NCBI RefSeq assembly: GCF_036320965.1
Contig: NC_092232.1
Span: forward strand, 51,826,982-51,890,981
DNA: 64,000 nucleotides
Source: Panulirus ornatus
Taxonomy: Eukaryota > Arthropoda > Malacostraca > Decapoda > Palinuridae
Direction: 5' to 3'
Shown: positions 45,521-56,767 of the stretch, one piece after another
How positions within the stretch are numbered: the first letter of the stretch is position 1
Layout: every line of letters begins with the position of its first letter
Made by a program: the position numbers and the translations under genes
The notes under the pieces: generated by a model
Seen by the model: the letters and a program-made list of their open reading frames with translations, nothing else
Told to the model about the DNA's origin: nothing
The model's database searches: none

Positions 45521-45684
45521 GACACTAGTAACCTGGAAGGCTTCACACAAGCCTCAGCACGACACTAGTAACCTGGGAGGCTTCACACAAGCCTCAGCAC
45601 GACACTAGTAACCTGGAAGGCTTCACACAAGCCTCAGCACGACACTAGTAACCTGGGAGGCTTCATACAAGCCTCAGCGCAACT
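45521..45684. repeat. 40-bp minisatellite, 4 copies
   Basis: Copies start GACACTAGTAACCTGGRAGG at 45521, 45561, 45601 and 45641. They alternate GGAAGG/GGGAGG, implying an 80-bp dimer duplication. Confidence 0.97.
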
Positions 45685-45704
45685 AGTAACTAGGAAGGGT
45701 TCGG

Positions 45705-45860
45705 GATTTTGGTAATCACACTTTGTGCTTCTTTAGGTGCGGTGACCAAACCTGAGAAGCATATTCTATGTTTGGTCACAAGATATGAATAGCTTGCTGA
45801 ATATTGCCCAACTTACCTAGTACAAGAGACGATGACAAGTCCTAACTCCGTCTGACACAC
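45705..45860 (-). mobile_element. LINE group B (CR1-like) C-terminal scrap
   Basis: Minus-strand reading gives EYASQVWSPHLKKHKV from 45766 down to 45719, matching the HLEYA.QVWSP motif after the RT domain of CR1-type LINEs. A possible ESVCQTELGLVIVS segment further upstream (near 45850) resembles EKDLGVVIS. Short and heavily decayed. Confidence 0.75.
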
Positions 45861-47070
45861 AGATTCGTGTAACTTATTTCCTGCTGGATTATATCCCTAT
45901 TTGGTCCTTCTTTCACTGTGTCTCATCCTCATTCCATTCACTCGGCGTGACTTTCGTCAGTCATACATCAGACCAACTTGGGAACTCTGTCGAGGTCCGC
46001 TTTGTAAGCTGGTGCTCGCTTCTGACTTGCCTCATGACCTATGCTTCATCTGCAAGCATATCCAGGTAGAAGCCCATACCTGCAGGCAACGATTTCATCC
46101 ACTCCACCACAGTGCCATTCCAAGACCACCTCACTGTCACACTAAACACCACACTTACACCTCAAGATCCACACACCACAACACTTTCACCACACTTCTA
46201 CCTTAACACCGCCCTACCACCACACTTCCACTCCGCCACCACCACACGACTGCACCATCACACGACCACACCACCACCACCACCTCAAGACCAGACCAAC
46301 AAAAACACAACCACACTACAAACCCTACACACAACTTCACCACCACCACCACCACAGGACCACTACACGACCATACCTCCACCACACTACCACTCCACCT
46401 CCCTACACCACCAACACCCTACCATACCACGTACCACATTACCACCTCCCCACCACCAACCCAAACCCCCTTTCCCCACACCCACCACACCTCCCTCGCA
46501 TTCCTCAGGGGTTCGTAAGGCGTACTGCACTTCTTTTTGCACACATGAAATTACCATGGTCGAGGTTGGCGTTACCCCAGCCGGGGGAGGGTTGGGGGGG
46601 GTTGAATGATGATGAAGAGCCTCCACGAAGGAACCCGATATGCGAACGACGTCCCCAGCAGCAGCACCGGCACACGCTCGCCCTCTTGCATCAGCATTCG
46701 TACGTTTGTGTAGTTATTGTCGTACATGGATTCCTCAGCAGTTATTGTCGTACTTGAAAACATTAGTCTTTTAGAAGCTACGGCTACACGCTCTCGGTGA
46801 GGAGGAGGAGGGTGTGTGTGTGTGTTGTGGAGACCACAGCAAACAAGAATGGTTGTCTCTAGCTCGTATATATACATACGTATAAAGGGAAAGTTGTATG
46901 AGATAGATGAATGTGTTCAATGACAACATGACTCCGAGACTAGACGGTGATCCTGGCTTCCTTGACGGTCGCGGCGTGATGGCACCAGCTCTCCCAGTGG
47001 GCGAAAATCCGTTTGGGTGTCGGAGACGTGGCGCCAGAGGGACCCGCGAGCCAAGCGGATGGTCTTCCCG
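45861..47070. other. CCA-rich tract and unassigned DNA
   Basis: 46100-46500 is made of CACCACCAC, CCACACTTC and ACCACCACC words, a low-complexity tract behind the Thr-Pro-His-rich 165-residue frame. The remainder is single-copy-looking. A short GT run lies at 46811-46825. Confidence 0.55.
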
Positions 47071-47138
47071 GACGAGCCTGGTACCCCATTCACAACTGGG
47101 TCGAGTGGTGCTCTGTGTGTGTGTGTGTGTGTGTGTGC
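47071..47138 (+). mobile_element. possible SINE tail scrap followed by (GT)n
   Basis: GGTACCCCATTCACAACTGG followed by GTCGAGTGGTG resembles a phrase found in some marine invertebrate SINE-type repeats, and a (GT)n tract (47113-47138) follows it. No pol III boxes were seen. Tentative. Confidence 0.3.
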
Positions 47139-47590
47139 CATGATGTGCCTCCCTCTCGCATACCTCCCTGGCACGCACCCTGCGATAACACGAGTTCATA
47201 AACTGCGCCCCTTATCTTCTTTGTCTCTGTGGCTAAAGAACAAGCGAGCGCAGTTTGGAGGAGCGGGGCAAAAATGAAATCACGAACGTATCATTATGTT
47301 GTTACATGGTTGGCGTCAGCCAGACACAGAAGCAGTGCGACAAATCTACACTGTGCTAGGTCAGTCCAAACCCGGAATTCACCATTGACCTTTCGTTCAA
47401 CAAGTGTTCATCTTTGAAGCTTGAACATTCGTGGAACCAAAGGTACAACGGTGGGATTTTTTTTCCCCTGTGGCTTGAGTCACCCTTGTATAATGTGGCA
47501 CTAATGGATTTTTCAGTCCTCCCTACACCACACCCCATGTCTTTAGACCTCATCTCGTTGGTCTACAAGAAGGACCTTCTGTCAGACCCC
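47139..47590. other. unassigned stretch
   Basis: Single-copy-looking DNA. No feature. Confidence 0.4.
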
Positions 47591-47832
47591 CAACATGTGA
47601 CCTATGAACACCAACATAACCCCTATTCATTCTCCCTTTCCCTCCCTCCTTCGCTTTTTCCCCCCTACTTTATCCCTCCTTCATCCTTCACTCTTACAAG
47701 ACCCCCAGCATGTGACTCCCAGCATGTGACCTATGAACACCAACATAACCCCTATTCATTCTCCCTTTCCCTCCCTCCTTCGCTATTTCCCCCCCCCTAC
47801 TTTATCCCTCCTTCATCCCTCACTCATCTCCC
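47591..47832. repeat. 129-bp tandem duplication
   Basis: CAACATGTGACCTATGAACA begins copy 1 at 47591, and its near-identical second copy begins at 47720. The copies differ by the length of a C run (47660, 47788) and a short CCCAGCATGTGACT insertion at the junction. Frame 47414-47872 reads through both copies. Confidence 0.96.
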
Positions 47833-48132
47833 ATCTAACCACCCCTCCCCCTGTCTAAGGCGCGTGGTCTAATCCCTCGACGCACACACGATCTGGTCTT
47901 GGGCCCTACAAGGATCCTGCTTGCCTTACCTGGCAGCCAGGGTATAAATAGAATTCGTAAGCCAAATATTTGAGGGTTGGAAGATGGTGTTAGGTCACCG
48001 ATACTTGCAAGCGGCCGAGACATTCCACATACCTCAGTCTGGATACAGGGAGAGGGAGGGGGAAGCGCTGTTGCTAGGACACTTTGCAAACACTCGATCT
48101 CAGCTGCATTCCCAGGACCCCCTTGTGCACTT

Positions 48133-48134
<2 letters not shown>
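47833..48134. other. unassigned spacer
   Basis: Single-copy-looking; no feature. Confidence 0.4.
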
Positions 48135-48167
<33 letters not shown>

Positions 48168-48207
48168 ATAATGAATGGATGAGCGTCCCATTTGTACGTA
48201 CGCTGAT

Positions 48208-48243
<36 letters not shown>
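48135..48243. repeat. (CA)n ... (GT)n pair around a 45-base loop
   Basis: (CA)n at 48135-48163 and (GT)n at 48209-48243 are separated by about 45 bases with no SINE similarity. The two arms are complementary and could pair. Confidence 0.93.
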
Positions 48244-48244
<1 letters not shown>

Positions 48245-49091
48245 CTAACAGCGAGGCCAGAGTGACGGGAGAAGACAATCTACACGTAAATAAACTGCGG
48301 GGAGGGAAAAAATAATATGACTAGATCCTCAAGGTCGACTTTTATACAAAGTTCATGACTTGGTCGCTACATATATATATTCAGTTCGTGTGATACCCCT
48401 GTCTTGTATAATGAGGACAGACCAGTTATATGCGATAAGCCATACACTGCCGGCGCCTAAGTGGACTATACACAGACAGACATACACGACCTCAGCTACC
48501 ATTATTGAGCTCGATGGGAGCCCCTGGACACACACACACACAACACACACACACACACACACACACACAGGCCAAAGCTGGCGCATCCCGACAACAGCTA
48601 CAATTTATGCCAGCGTTCACTTGAAGAATGCTAATCATTATCATGTCTAGACGGATAGTATAAAAAGCTATCCAGTGATGGCAACGTCTCTGCCATGGAT
48701 CAACTGACGTTCCAGTTTTCCCCCCTTGATGACGTGTTCGCCACAAAGAGGGTGTAGGGTCGTGGGTAGGTAAGAGCGCCAGGTGCTGTAGACGCTGGCG
48801 GGGCGTCGCTCTTCAGGGGAGCTTCGTCAGGAGGATATGGAGTAGGTAAGGATATCGAGGCCCAGGTTGGATATTGAGAGATCCCTCTGCATTAGGAATA
48901 CCCACGTAGAACACTGGGAAGGATTCTCTATAAAGACTACTATAAAGACTTGCTTCTGTAACTCTTTCCTTTCTGATACCGATACATTGATAGCAAAACA
49001 CATTCACATTAATATGCATCTGTAAACTCGCGTTGCCTCGTGTCTTAACGTTGTATATATGTACCATGTCTATACTCCTAACTGTGTTTAC

Positions 49092-49098
<7 letters not shown>
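48244..49098. other. unassigned stretch with (AC)n
   Basis: Contains a broken (AC)n tract at 48528-48569. The rest is single-copy-looking AT-rich DNA. No gene. Confidence 0.5.

Positions 49099-49133
<35 letters not shown>
49099..49133. repeat. (TG)n microsatellite
   Basis: About 17 TG units after a short TA run. Confidence 0.95.
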
Positions 49134-49136
<3 letters not shown>

Positions 49137-49494
49137 TATGATCCACTTCCTTATGAACGAGGGTGGAGTTGTGTAGCCGTGGGGCACCATCCTCTATGCA
49201 TCTGCCTGTTACTGTGACACTGTCACACAGACCACACAGACCCAAGGTTCGAGCGACGGGTAGGTCTCTCTCACACCTCCCATTGACTACCCTTTTATGG
49301 GAGCATCTTGTAATATCTCCCAGATCGGTGCTTCCCTCCTCCTTCTCCTCCTCCTCGTAGCGTGAGGGACGTGTTTCCCACTGCCACCACCGACGCACGC
49401 CCTCGTGAACTTAAATGTCCCTCTCCTTAACCCTCTCAAGTCTGGGAGGAGGGAGGTTACTTTTCCTGACACTGTGCATCATCTCACGTACTAC
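49134..49494. other. unassigned spacer
   Basis: A short CTCCTC run lies near 49337-49355. Nothing else. Confidence 0.4.
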
Positions 49495-49495
49495 A

Positions 49496-49540
<45 letters not shown>
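49495..49540. repeat. (AC)n microsatellite flanking SINE copy 4
   Basis: About 23 AC units abutting the SINE tail (the tail side, since the SINE is on the minus strand). Confidence 0.97.
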
Positions 49541-49541
<1 letters not shown>

Positions 49542-49674
49542 AGCCTATGCCAAGCACCCATTTATCGACAGATCCCCCGAGGGGAAGGATGAACAGCCGC
49601 GCCCTGGATTCGAGCCTAGACGGCCCCGTGTACGAATCACGGTCTGAGACGCTAACCACTAGACCACGGAAGCC

Positions 49675-49677
<3 letters not shown>
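49541..49677 (-). mobile_element. tRNA-derived SINE copy 4, well preserved
   Basis: On the minus strand the A box TGGTCTAGTGG (49656-49666) and B box GGCTCGAATCC (49606-49616) match pol III consensus. The body reads TGTTCATCCTTCCCCTCGGG, then ATCTGTCGATAAATGGGTGC, and the tail ends GGCATAGGCTGG at the microsatellite. Box spacing is about 40 bases, nearer a tRNA than in copy 1. The element is enclosed by (CA)n 5' and (TG)n 3' on its own sense strand. Confidence 0.92.

Positions 49678-49714
<37 letters not shown>
49678..49714. repeat. (GT)n microsatellite flanking SINE copy 4
   Basis: About 18 GT units abutting the SINE head. Confidence 0.97.
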
Positions 49715-49715
<1 letters not shown>

Positions 49716-50397
49716 TTCATACATAACTGTAAAAGTACCTCCTAAACATCCTGTTGGATGCATGTCAATAACACTACCCTCTCCCCTCCAGCAAAAAAGG
49801 TTATGACAATAAAGGTAATATTTCGTCTCCATTCATCCCGGATCCACGCACGCGCAAAATGAAAGCTGAAGAAACCACGAAACTCTGCAAAGACTGGTGA
49901 TGTATTACGCTGGTACAGAGAGACACCACAGTGGTGGGTGCGGGTTACATAAAGGCGCCACTGGACCAACGAACGTACCCACTAACTCCAGGTTGTGTAG
50001 TTTCTCCTTCTCCCTAACCCCCCACCACCCGCCCTCACACACCCTCATTCTCTCCTCATTCTTACTCACACGCCGCTTGCCTCACCCCCCTCACCTCCCT
50101 CCCTCATGGTCTCCGCTCATATTTTGGAAAGTTCACATCGTTCTCTCTCTCTCTCGTCCCGAGCTCTCGTGCTGCCCCTGCGAGCGGCTATGGGTTGGTC
50201 CCGACTCGCCCTTCTTGGAGGAGCCATCCATTCAAGGGTCATCCTCTCACAGGCCATCCCTTCGTGGCCCATCCTTTTCTAAGACCATTCCTTTAAGGGG
50301 CCGATCCTTTCAGTGGCTAACTCTTTGAGGTCCATCCTTTCAGGTCCCAACACCTCATGGGTCATCATTTTGTGGGTCATCCTTCGTAAGCCATTCT
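49715..50397. other. unassigned stretch, tandem-like at the right
   Basis: 50220-50397 repeats CATCCTTT, AGGCCATCC and GGGTCATC at about 20-base spacing, a decayed minisatellite. The rest is single-copy-looking. Confidence 0.5.
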
Positions 50398-50548
50398 CAC
50401 ACCAGTGTACCAGGCAGTTCTTCTACTCCTACACCACTGCACCAGGCAGTTCCTCTGCTCCTACACCACTGCACCAGGCAGTTCCTCTGCTCCTACACCA
50501 CTGCACCAGGCAGTTCCTCTGCTTCTACACTACTGTACCAGGCAGCCC
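50398..50548. repeat. 32-bp minisatellite, 4.5 copies
   Basis: Copies share ACCAGGCAGTTCCTCTGCTC at 50409, 50441, 50473 and 50505, with a partial at 50537. Confidence 0.97.
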
Positions 50549-51054
50549 CGACTCCCATCACACCAGAGTACCTCCATTCATCACCACACCACTTCACCAA
50601 AGCCTTCCATCCACTCGGCCACATCACAGTCATCAACAAAACCATCACAACGGGGATAAGAGAAACTTCAAGCCATGTTTTGCAGGCGACTTTAGTGAGC
50701 GCTGCTTGGCTGTACGCTTCCCATACGCTGCTAGGCTGTACGCTTCCGAGGGGCACATCTCCAGCTACCAGTTCCTCACCTGTCGCGTCTTCATCCTTGT
50801 CAACGAGGCCATGATGGATACATCCAATCGATGGAAGCACAATGACGCCTCTGTCATTGATTGGTTTCCGCATTGGCAACAACTTTCCCGAATGTATCAA
50901 CCTGCAAAACACTCTTAAGTCTCCATACTTGGACCAACACCACGACACCAGCACTCAGTCAAACCCAAACCGTAATCATGTCAGTCAATTTGGCCTCGTA
51001 CCACGTCCCATCGCTCCTGTACTGTCTCACTTGGCCTCATTCCCCTCCTGGATG

Positions 51055-51056
<2 letters not shown>
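50549..51056. other. unassigned stretch
   Basis: Single-copy-looking. A 201-residue plus frame starting at 50313 crosses the 32-bp array into this stretch. The part beyond the array shows no domain. Confidence 0.4.

Positions 51057-51130
<74 letters not shown>
51057..51130. repeat. (CT)n microsatellite
   Basis: About 37 pure CT units. Confidence 0.97.
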
Positions 51131-51132
<2 letters not shown>

Positions 51133-52509
51133 CCAAGGTTCTCGGTGTCGCTGTCGACAATGAATCAAGAAGGACGTCAGCACATATCATCTTGTAGCCT
51201 CCCACGTTCACCGTCGACTCGAAAATATGGCCACGAACACCTTTCCAAATTTCCCGTTCCCTTCCCCGCCAGGGTCTCCTTCCGTTCCACCACCGATGCA
51301 CCCAGTACACTAACCCACCCAACTACCTCAAACCATCATGCCACAGTTTGGAATGACGCTACCACAGAGAGCAATCGCCACCTTTCCCTCATACCAATTT
51401 GAAATCCCTCGTCCCTCAAGCTGCAGTGCAGCACCACAACCGGCTGAAGCCCATCTGAAGCTCATCTTAACCGATGCGAACAATGAACATGAAGCAGACT
51501 TGCGTACATCAACCTCCAACTTAGTATTTATGTCAAGTGTGGCAGCCGAACACTCCCCTCCCTGTGTAAGTCCCCCGAAGATCATCAGTTGCTTTCAATA
51601 AAACTGGAGATGATCACTTTACAACTGGTTTTATTACCCACCCATATCACACATTACTACTATTATCTTACAACCGTTATTTGTTATCAATAGTTATCAT
51701 TCATCTTCTTGTATCTATTTATTAACGAGAACAGCAACGAACCTGGTCTCTCTCTCTCGCGGCCCCCCCAACCCCTCAAAGGAGACCAAGCTTTTTGCAT
51801 CAAGCGTATTATTGTGAACGATGATTTTTCTCTCTGCATTTCACGTGGATGACTTGAAGCGCCCATTCCATTCCGTGGTTGGAGACGGTCACCTGGGAGC
51901 CGGGGCGCACCGCTCGCTGCTCGAAGACGTTCCCGATCACTGAACCGGAACCGTAGAGAGGAAAAAAATGCGATTCATCAGCGGTGGTGGTGGTGGTGGG
52001 CGGAGCTGAACGAAAGTTCCAGTGGTGAGACTTTCACATTATTTACAGTGGTGGGCAGTGACAGCACACGAAGGCAAGCATGACCAGGCATCGCTACAGT
52101 GTTGGAAGAAGAAGGAGGAGGAGGTGGTGGTGGAGGTGGATGGGGGCGTGTTGGCAGGAGGTTAGGCAGGTGTACTGGACTGGGGGTGTTGGTTGCACTT
52201 GAGAGCACCACCCCGCAGCTGCCGTTCCGTTAATTAGAAAGTACGAAAGGCCGAGGCGAGGCAGATACCCTCCCCGACGAGGACCCCCGGGCCTCTCTCT
52301 CCTCCATAGAAAGGACCCGGAGACTATTTGAGCCTCACGGAGAAACTTTCTTTCCCCCCCCTCCCTGACGACTTTGACCTCCAGCTGGGAAGGAAAGTGT
52401 AAATAACCACAGTGGGGTTGAATTTACACTCGATCCAGGAACTGTGTAACCGGTGACCAGGTCCCTCCAAGTGGTGGGTGAGGTGAGGTGGGGGAGAGGG
52501 CCTTTTTAT
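51131..52509. other. single-copy-looking stretch, no gene recognised
   Basis: An AATAAA word lies at 51597 without a supported transcript. A short GGT run lies at 51981-51998. Plus frame 51338-51601 (87 residues) is unrecognised. No tandem structure. Confidence 0.4.
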
Positions 52510-53340
52510 CATGATGATCTCGGCACGTGTAATATACCCCCGTCAGAGTCCCTCTGTCCTCATGACTGGCAACGCAAACTCTGGCGTTCTACTCCTCCTC
52601 CCTCCTGTGCCCCCTAGCGTTACAGAGGGTCGGGCTAGACGGAGGAGGTGGAGAGCTCACTACTCGGTTCTATTGTGGAATTTCCGAGCAGGTGTTAGTG
52701 AGGACTGGAGGGTGCAGGCGACCCGCTTGGCGAGTGAGGAGGCGTATACCTTGTCTCTGGGATCATCCGGGACTCCCTGGAGGAAAAGTGATCCCGTTAG
52801 GGGCAGGGTTCGTTCTTCCATACCGGTGGTAGTGCCACAACTCCGTGCCCAAAAGAAGCCACTCTCTCTCCCAAGGCGAGGTCGTCGGCGGGGAGCCCTG
52901 TCGCGTCCTGGTCCACAGGGCCTGAGCTGGGGGTTTTCACCCATCGGGCGGTGGAGCATACGGGTGTTAGGCTTGCAAGATCTTGCCTTGGGTACAGTGA
53001 CGCCCCTCGCGTTCATTGTTACCTGTTCATTGACCTCTTTCTACCAGGATATGTTTGTATCGGGACTCCTCATTCGTAAACAGGTAAAAAGGTGACTTGT
53101 GATTGGTCGGCCTGGCCCAGAGAAGCGCGGACATGTAACTCGGCGGGCAGCGCGAGTGGTCCGGGCGGCAAATAGCAGAAAGGCCTTGGCCAAGGACGCG
53201 GAGTCCCCCATGGCTGGTTGCTTGGGCCTCTGCCAACTCAATCCGCCAAACTGCCGCCACTCGCCGCTTTATCTCATTGTAATTTACGAGATGATGACTG
53301 AGCCTTGTGGCTCGTTAGGATGACATAGGTATTCGAGGTT
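52510..53340. other. GC-rich non-repetitive stretch, possible exon or promoter
   Basis: GC-rich, CpG-containing and free of tandem repeats. A 194-residue plus frame (52511-53095) and a 118-residue minus frame (52660-53016) overlap. The plus frame is Arg-, Ser- and Gly-rich in the middle and ends with FIVTCSLTSFYQDMFVSGLL. A CCAAT-type box (ATTGG) lies at 53101. I recognise no family and see no convincing splice structure. It could be a decayed transposon or chance. Confidence 0.3.
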
Positions 53341-53732
53341 GATGTAGCGCACTGCTCTTGGGGCCACCACAGCCAAGGCACGTTAAGGGGAGGGAGGTAA
53401 GGAGAAGCGAACCAGTGAAGCAGCAATGTGTCGGATGTTGCCAACCGTGCGCTATGTTATGCTATTGGCCACAAGTCCACACCACACCACCACCACCACC
53501 CAACCTCCACCTCCTCACCCCAGCCGCCTCCTATCTCCCCATCGCATCACCAAGCGTCCACTCCGTATGCTGATTTAGGGTGTTGCTTTAGAGCCACATT
53601 CATATGAACTTATGGAGGGTCTTTTGGTGGAAAGCACGAAGGGTAAGCACCACTAACCCCTCATAAATTTACTCGAGAGCATTCGTAAGTGTGTGAGAAG
53701 CCTCATTTGCTCCAATGTAGTTGTCAGGGAAT

Positions 53733-53734
<2 letters not shown>
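53341..53734. other. unassigned spacer
   Basis: A CCA run lies near 53483-53510. Nothing else. Confidence 0.4.
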
Positions 53735-53767
<33 letters not shown>

Positions 53768-53768
53768 G

Positions 53769-53842
<74 letters not shown>
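53735..53842. repeat. compound (CA)n then (TA)n microsatellite
   Basis: (CA)n to 53764, a short TACGTA link, then (TA)n from 53770 to 53842. Confidence 0.97.
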
Positions 53843-53845
<3 letters not shown>

Positions 53846-53965
53846 TAAAGCTCATCATCTGTTGAAGGCGTAACTGAATATTTTCCCCATCGTCCGTTCA
53901 TACATATTACCTAATACCATAAAGAGATTATATTGCATAATTCCTCCTCCTACACCCCCCCCCCA

Positions 53966-53996
<31 letters not shown>

Positions 53997-54130
53997 CCTC
54001 GAGGCAAAGCGTTCATGCACACGATAAGAGACCTTCAGCTGGGTTTTAAATGGCTTTGCGTCGCGCTTGTGGATAAGGCATGTAGTGAGCTCCCACGAGT
54101 CGGGTTTTAAGGCAGGAAGACACAGACTGG
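53843..54130. other. unassigned spacer with (CA)n
   Basis: Contains (CA)n at 53966-53993 after a run of C. No gene. Confidence 0.5.
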
Positions 54131-54268
54131 GGCCTCTGACCCACCCTGTACAGGGGAGACACAACTTCGTCTCCCGACTCACCCTGTACAGGGAAGATAT
54201 AATTTCGTCTCCTGACCCACCCTGTACAGTGAAGACACAACTTCGTCTCCCGACCCACCCTGTACTAC
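54131..54268. repeat. about 38-bp minisatellite, 3.5 copies
   Basis: Copies contain GACCCACCCTGTACAGGGRA and ACAACTTCGTCTCC. Confidence 0.93.
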
Positions 54269-54360
54269 ACGCCTGTATCTACGAACCTACGAACTAATAT
54301 CTGGTCCTTCTCAACCCACCTCGGTATGCTGTCTCAAATCCACGTATGGTTGGTGGTGGT

Positions 54361-54427
<67 letters not shown>
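54361..54427. repeat. (GA)n microsatellite
   Basis: About 33 pure GA units. Confidence 0.97.
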
Positions 54428-54431
<4 letters not shown>

Positions 54432-54544
54432 AATATCTCGCCCACGACACAGGGCGTAGCCTGGCAGCAACACAAGAGCAATGAAACAACTACCCACCAC
54501 AACTGAACAACTACACATTACGTCTACGTCTGTCACTACCACCG

Positions 54545-54828
54545 CTGTGACCTGGTACCATCACTGTGACCTGGTACCACCAGTGACCTGGTATCACCAC
54601 TGTGACCTGGTATCATCACTGTGACCTGGTACCATCACTGTGACTTGGTGCCAATCACTGTGACCTGGTACCACCACTGTGACCTGGTACCACCACTGTG
54701 ACCTGGTATCACCGCTGTGACCTGGCACCACCACTGTGACCTGGCACCACCACTGTGACCTGGTACCATCACTGTGACCTGGTACCATCACTGTGACCTG
54801 GTACCATCACTGTGACCTGGTACCATCA
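54545..54828. repeat. 19-bp minisatellite, about 15 copies
   Basis: Units read CACTGTGACCTGGTACCAC or the CATCA variant. Length 19, with an occasional 20-base or shortened copy. Confidence 0.97.
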
Positions 54829-55249
54829 TAGCAGGTCCATGAGTGAACTTGGAAGAGCCGTATGGCGACTGACCGCAAGCGTCTACCTCCCAGACCACCT
54901 CACCATCCTTAGTCAAACGAGAGGAGTTTTGTTTTCCTTTTGTTTACACATTACGTTCCGATACTTAACGACGTCTCACTGTGATAACATCCCAGTGAAA
55001 ATCCACGTCAGGTGGTGAACGACGCATGCGTACAGTCACGGTAAACGAGGCGCTGTATCATCGCCAATGGAAGGAGAAGAGTCTCATCGCTTCAAGAGAA
55101 TTCCATCTTTCCCTCACTGCTTCGTGGAGCGCGCGGTCTTGAAGATGCGGTATCGCCTTAAAATGGGTCATGGGGACTGAATAGTAATAATCCAATTGTG
55201 TGTCTGGGAAAAAAAAAGATTAAGATGAAGGCGTCGTGAAGATTTTTAA
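54829..55249. other. unassigned spacer
   Basis: Single-copy-looking. No feature. Confidence 0.4.
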
Positions 55250-55770
55250 GGAAAACAAGGGTGTTATTAAGTCGGCAATGAAGCTATCTTAGTGATATTA
55301 AAGGTATGTGAAGATCAGGGTGTACTAAGCGTACGTGAAGATGAGGGTGTACTTGATAAAGTCTAACGAACACAAAGTGATCCAGGCTTGGGTTCGATGC
55401 CAGCTGCAAGCTTGCAATGAGGCTGAACTTAGTACTACCAAGGGTAATGTGAAGTTAGGCCGGAAATGAGGGTAACTTAGTAAAGTTATGGGTATTGTGA
55501 AGGTAAGGTTACAGTGAAGATGTGGGGTACAGTGAAGATACGGGTGCAATGGAGAATATAGTGAACCTAGCTTAGTGAAGGTCACATTACAGTGAAGATG
55601 AAGGTGTAGTGAAGAAGATCATAGTGAATTCGATAAGGTCGCACTTGAAAGAAGTTAAGGGTATTGTGAATCCAGGCTGGCCTTCAAGCTATCTTAGTAA
55701 AGATAAGGATATTGTGAAGATAAGGGCACAGTGGAGTACAGCGAACCTATCTTGATTAAGATAGGAGTAT
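55250..55770. repeat. degenerate AGTGAAGAT minisatellite
   Basis: GTGAAGATNAGGGT, ACAGTGAAGAT and CTTAGTNAAG words recur more than a dozen times at 18-40 base spacing without fixed register. An old array. Confidence 0.75.
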
Positions 55771-56266
55771 CGTATTGATGATGGCGTTGTGCAGAATACA
55801 ATCAATACAACAAGGATCGAAGTCAGGTTTAAAAGGGCGCCCTTCGACTGCTCTCGAAGCTGTTGCAATAAAACTAGGGTCAGGAGGAGAGTTGCCCCTG
55901 GGGACAGAGGGCAAAGAGTCCTGCCTACGTATCACCTGCGTGGCGCAGAAGGCGATGTAGAAGGGAGGGAGGCGTCGGAGTTAGAGATCTTCCCCTCCTG
56001 TGATACTTTCCAAATGAAGGAACAGAGAAAGTAGACAAGCGAGGGATTTTTGTCTTTAAGCCTCAGTCATCTGTTCTGAACGCTGTAGATACCTCGTTCA
56101 CGTGACCTACCCGAGGTCATGCCTTCATCAATGGACGGAAAGGAGTAGAGTCAAGCTGAGGAACCTCTCGCTCCAAAAGAGGCCATTATTTTCTTGCTCT
56201 CGACGGCCGAGGCGAAGCGTTGTAGCCGCAGGAGTTTTATGAAGGGGATCCTGGCGTTGCATACTT

Positions 56267-56270
<4 letters not shown>
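55771..56270. other. unassigned stretch
   Basis: Single-copy-looking. Overlapping short plus frames near 55775-56034 are unrecognised. Confidence 0.4.

Positions 56271-56331
<61 letters not shown>
56271..56331. repeat. (CT)n microsatellite
   Basis: About 30 pure CT units. Confidence 0.97.
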
Positions 56332-56335
<4 letters not shown>

Positions 56336-56767
56336 AGGACCGAGTTATAATCTTCATCTCCACCAGCCATGCGACAAGGGAGGACCTGGTCCCCCCCCAC
56401 CACCACCATTCATGGCAAGGTTGTCTCTCTCTCTCTCTTTTTCTTTTTTCTTTTTTTTTTCATTCTGGCACTCCGCCATCCACGTACATGCCACCTCTTT
56501 CCCTGTCATCACCACCACGTTTGGCACTTAAGAGAACTTCATACTTCGTGGCTCCTGACATCCTCCCTCATGGCTGTCAGTTTACGACGCTATGATTCAC
56601 CTCAACTCAGGCACTCTGTCCTCCTTGAACCTGGCACTGCGCTCCTCCTCAAACCTGGCACTTTATGATCTTAAAAATCTAATATCTTACCATTTCTTTG
56701 AACTTGGTGCCGTGTTATACAACTCTGGCAGTGGAAAGGTATATCCTTATAGGGTAGCGCTCTGAGG
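56332..56767. other. unassigned spacer
   Basis: T-rich run near 56434-56460 and repeated CTGGCACT words (56465, 56630, 56655). No gene. Confidence 0.4.
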
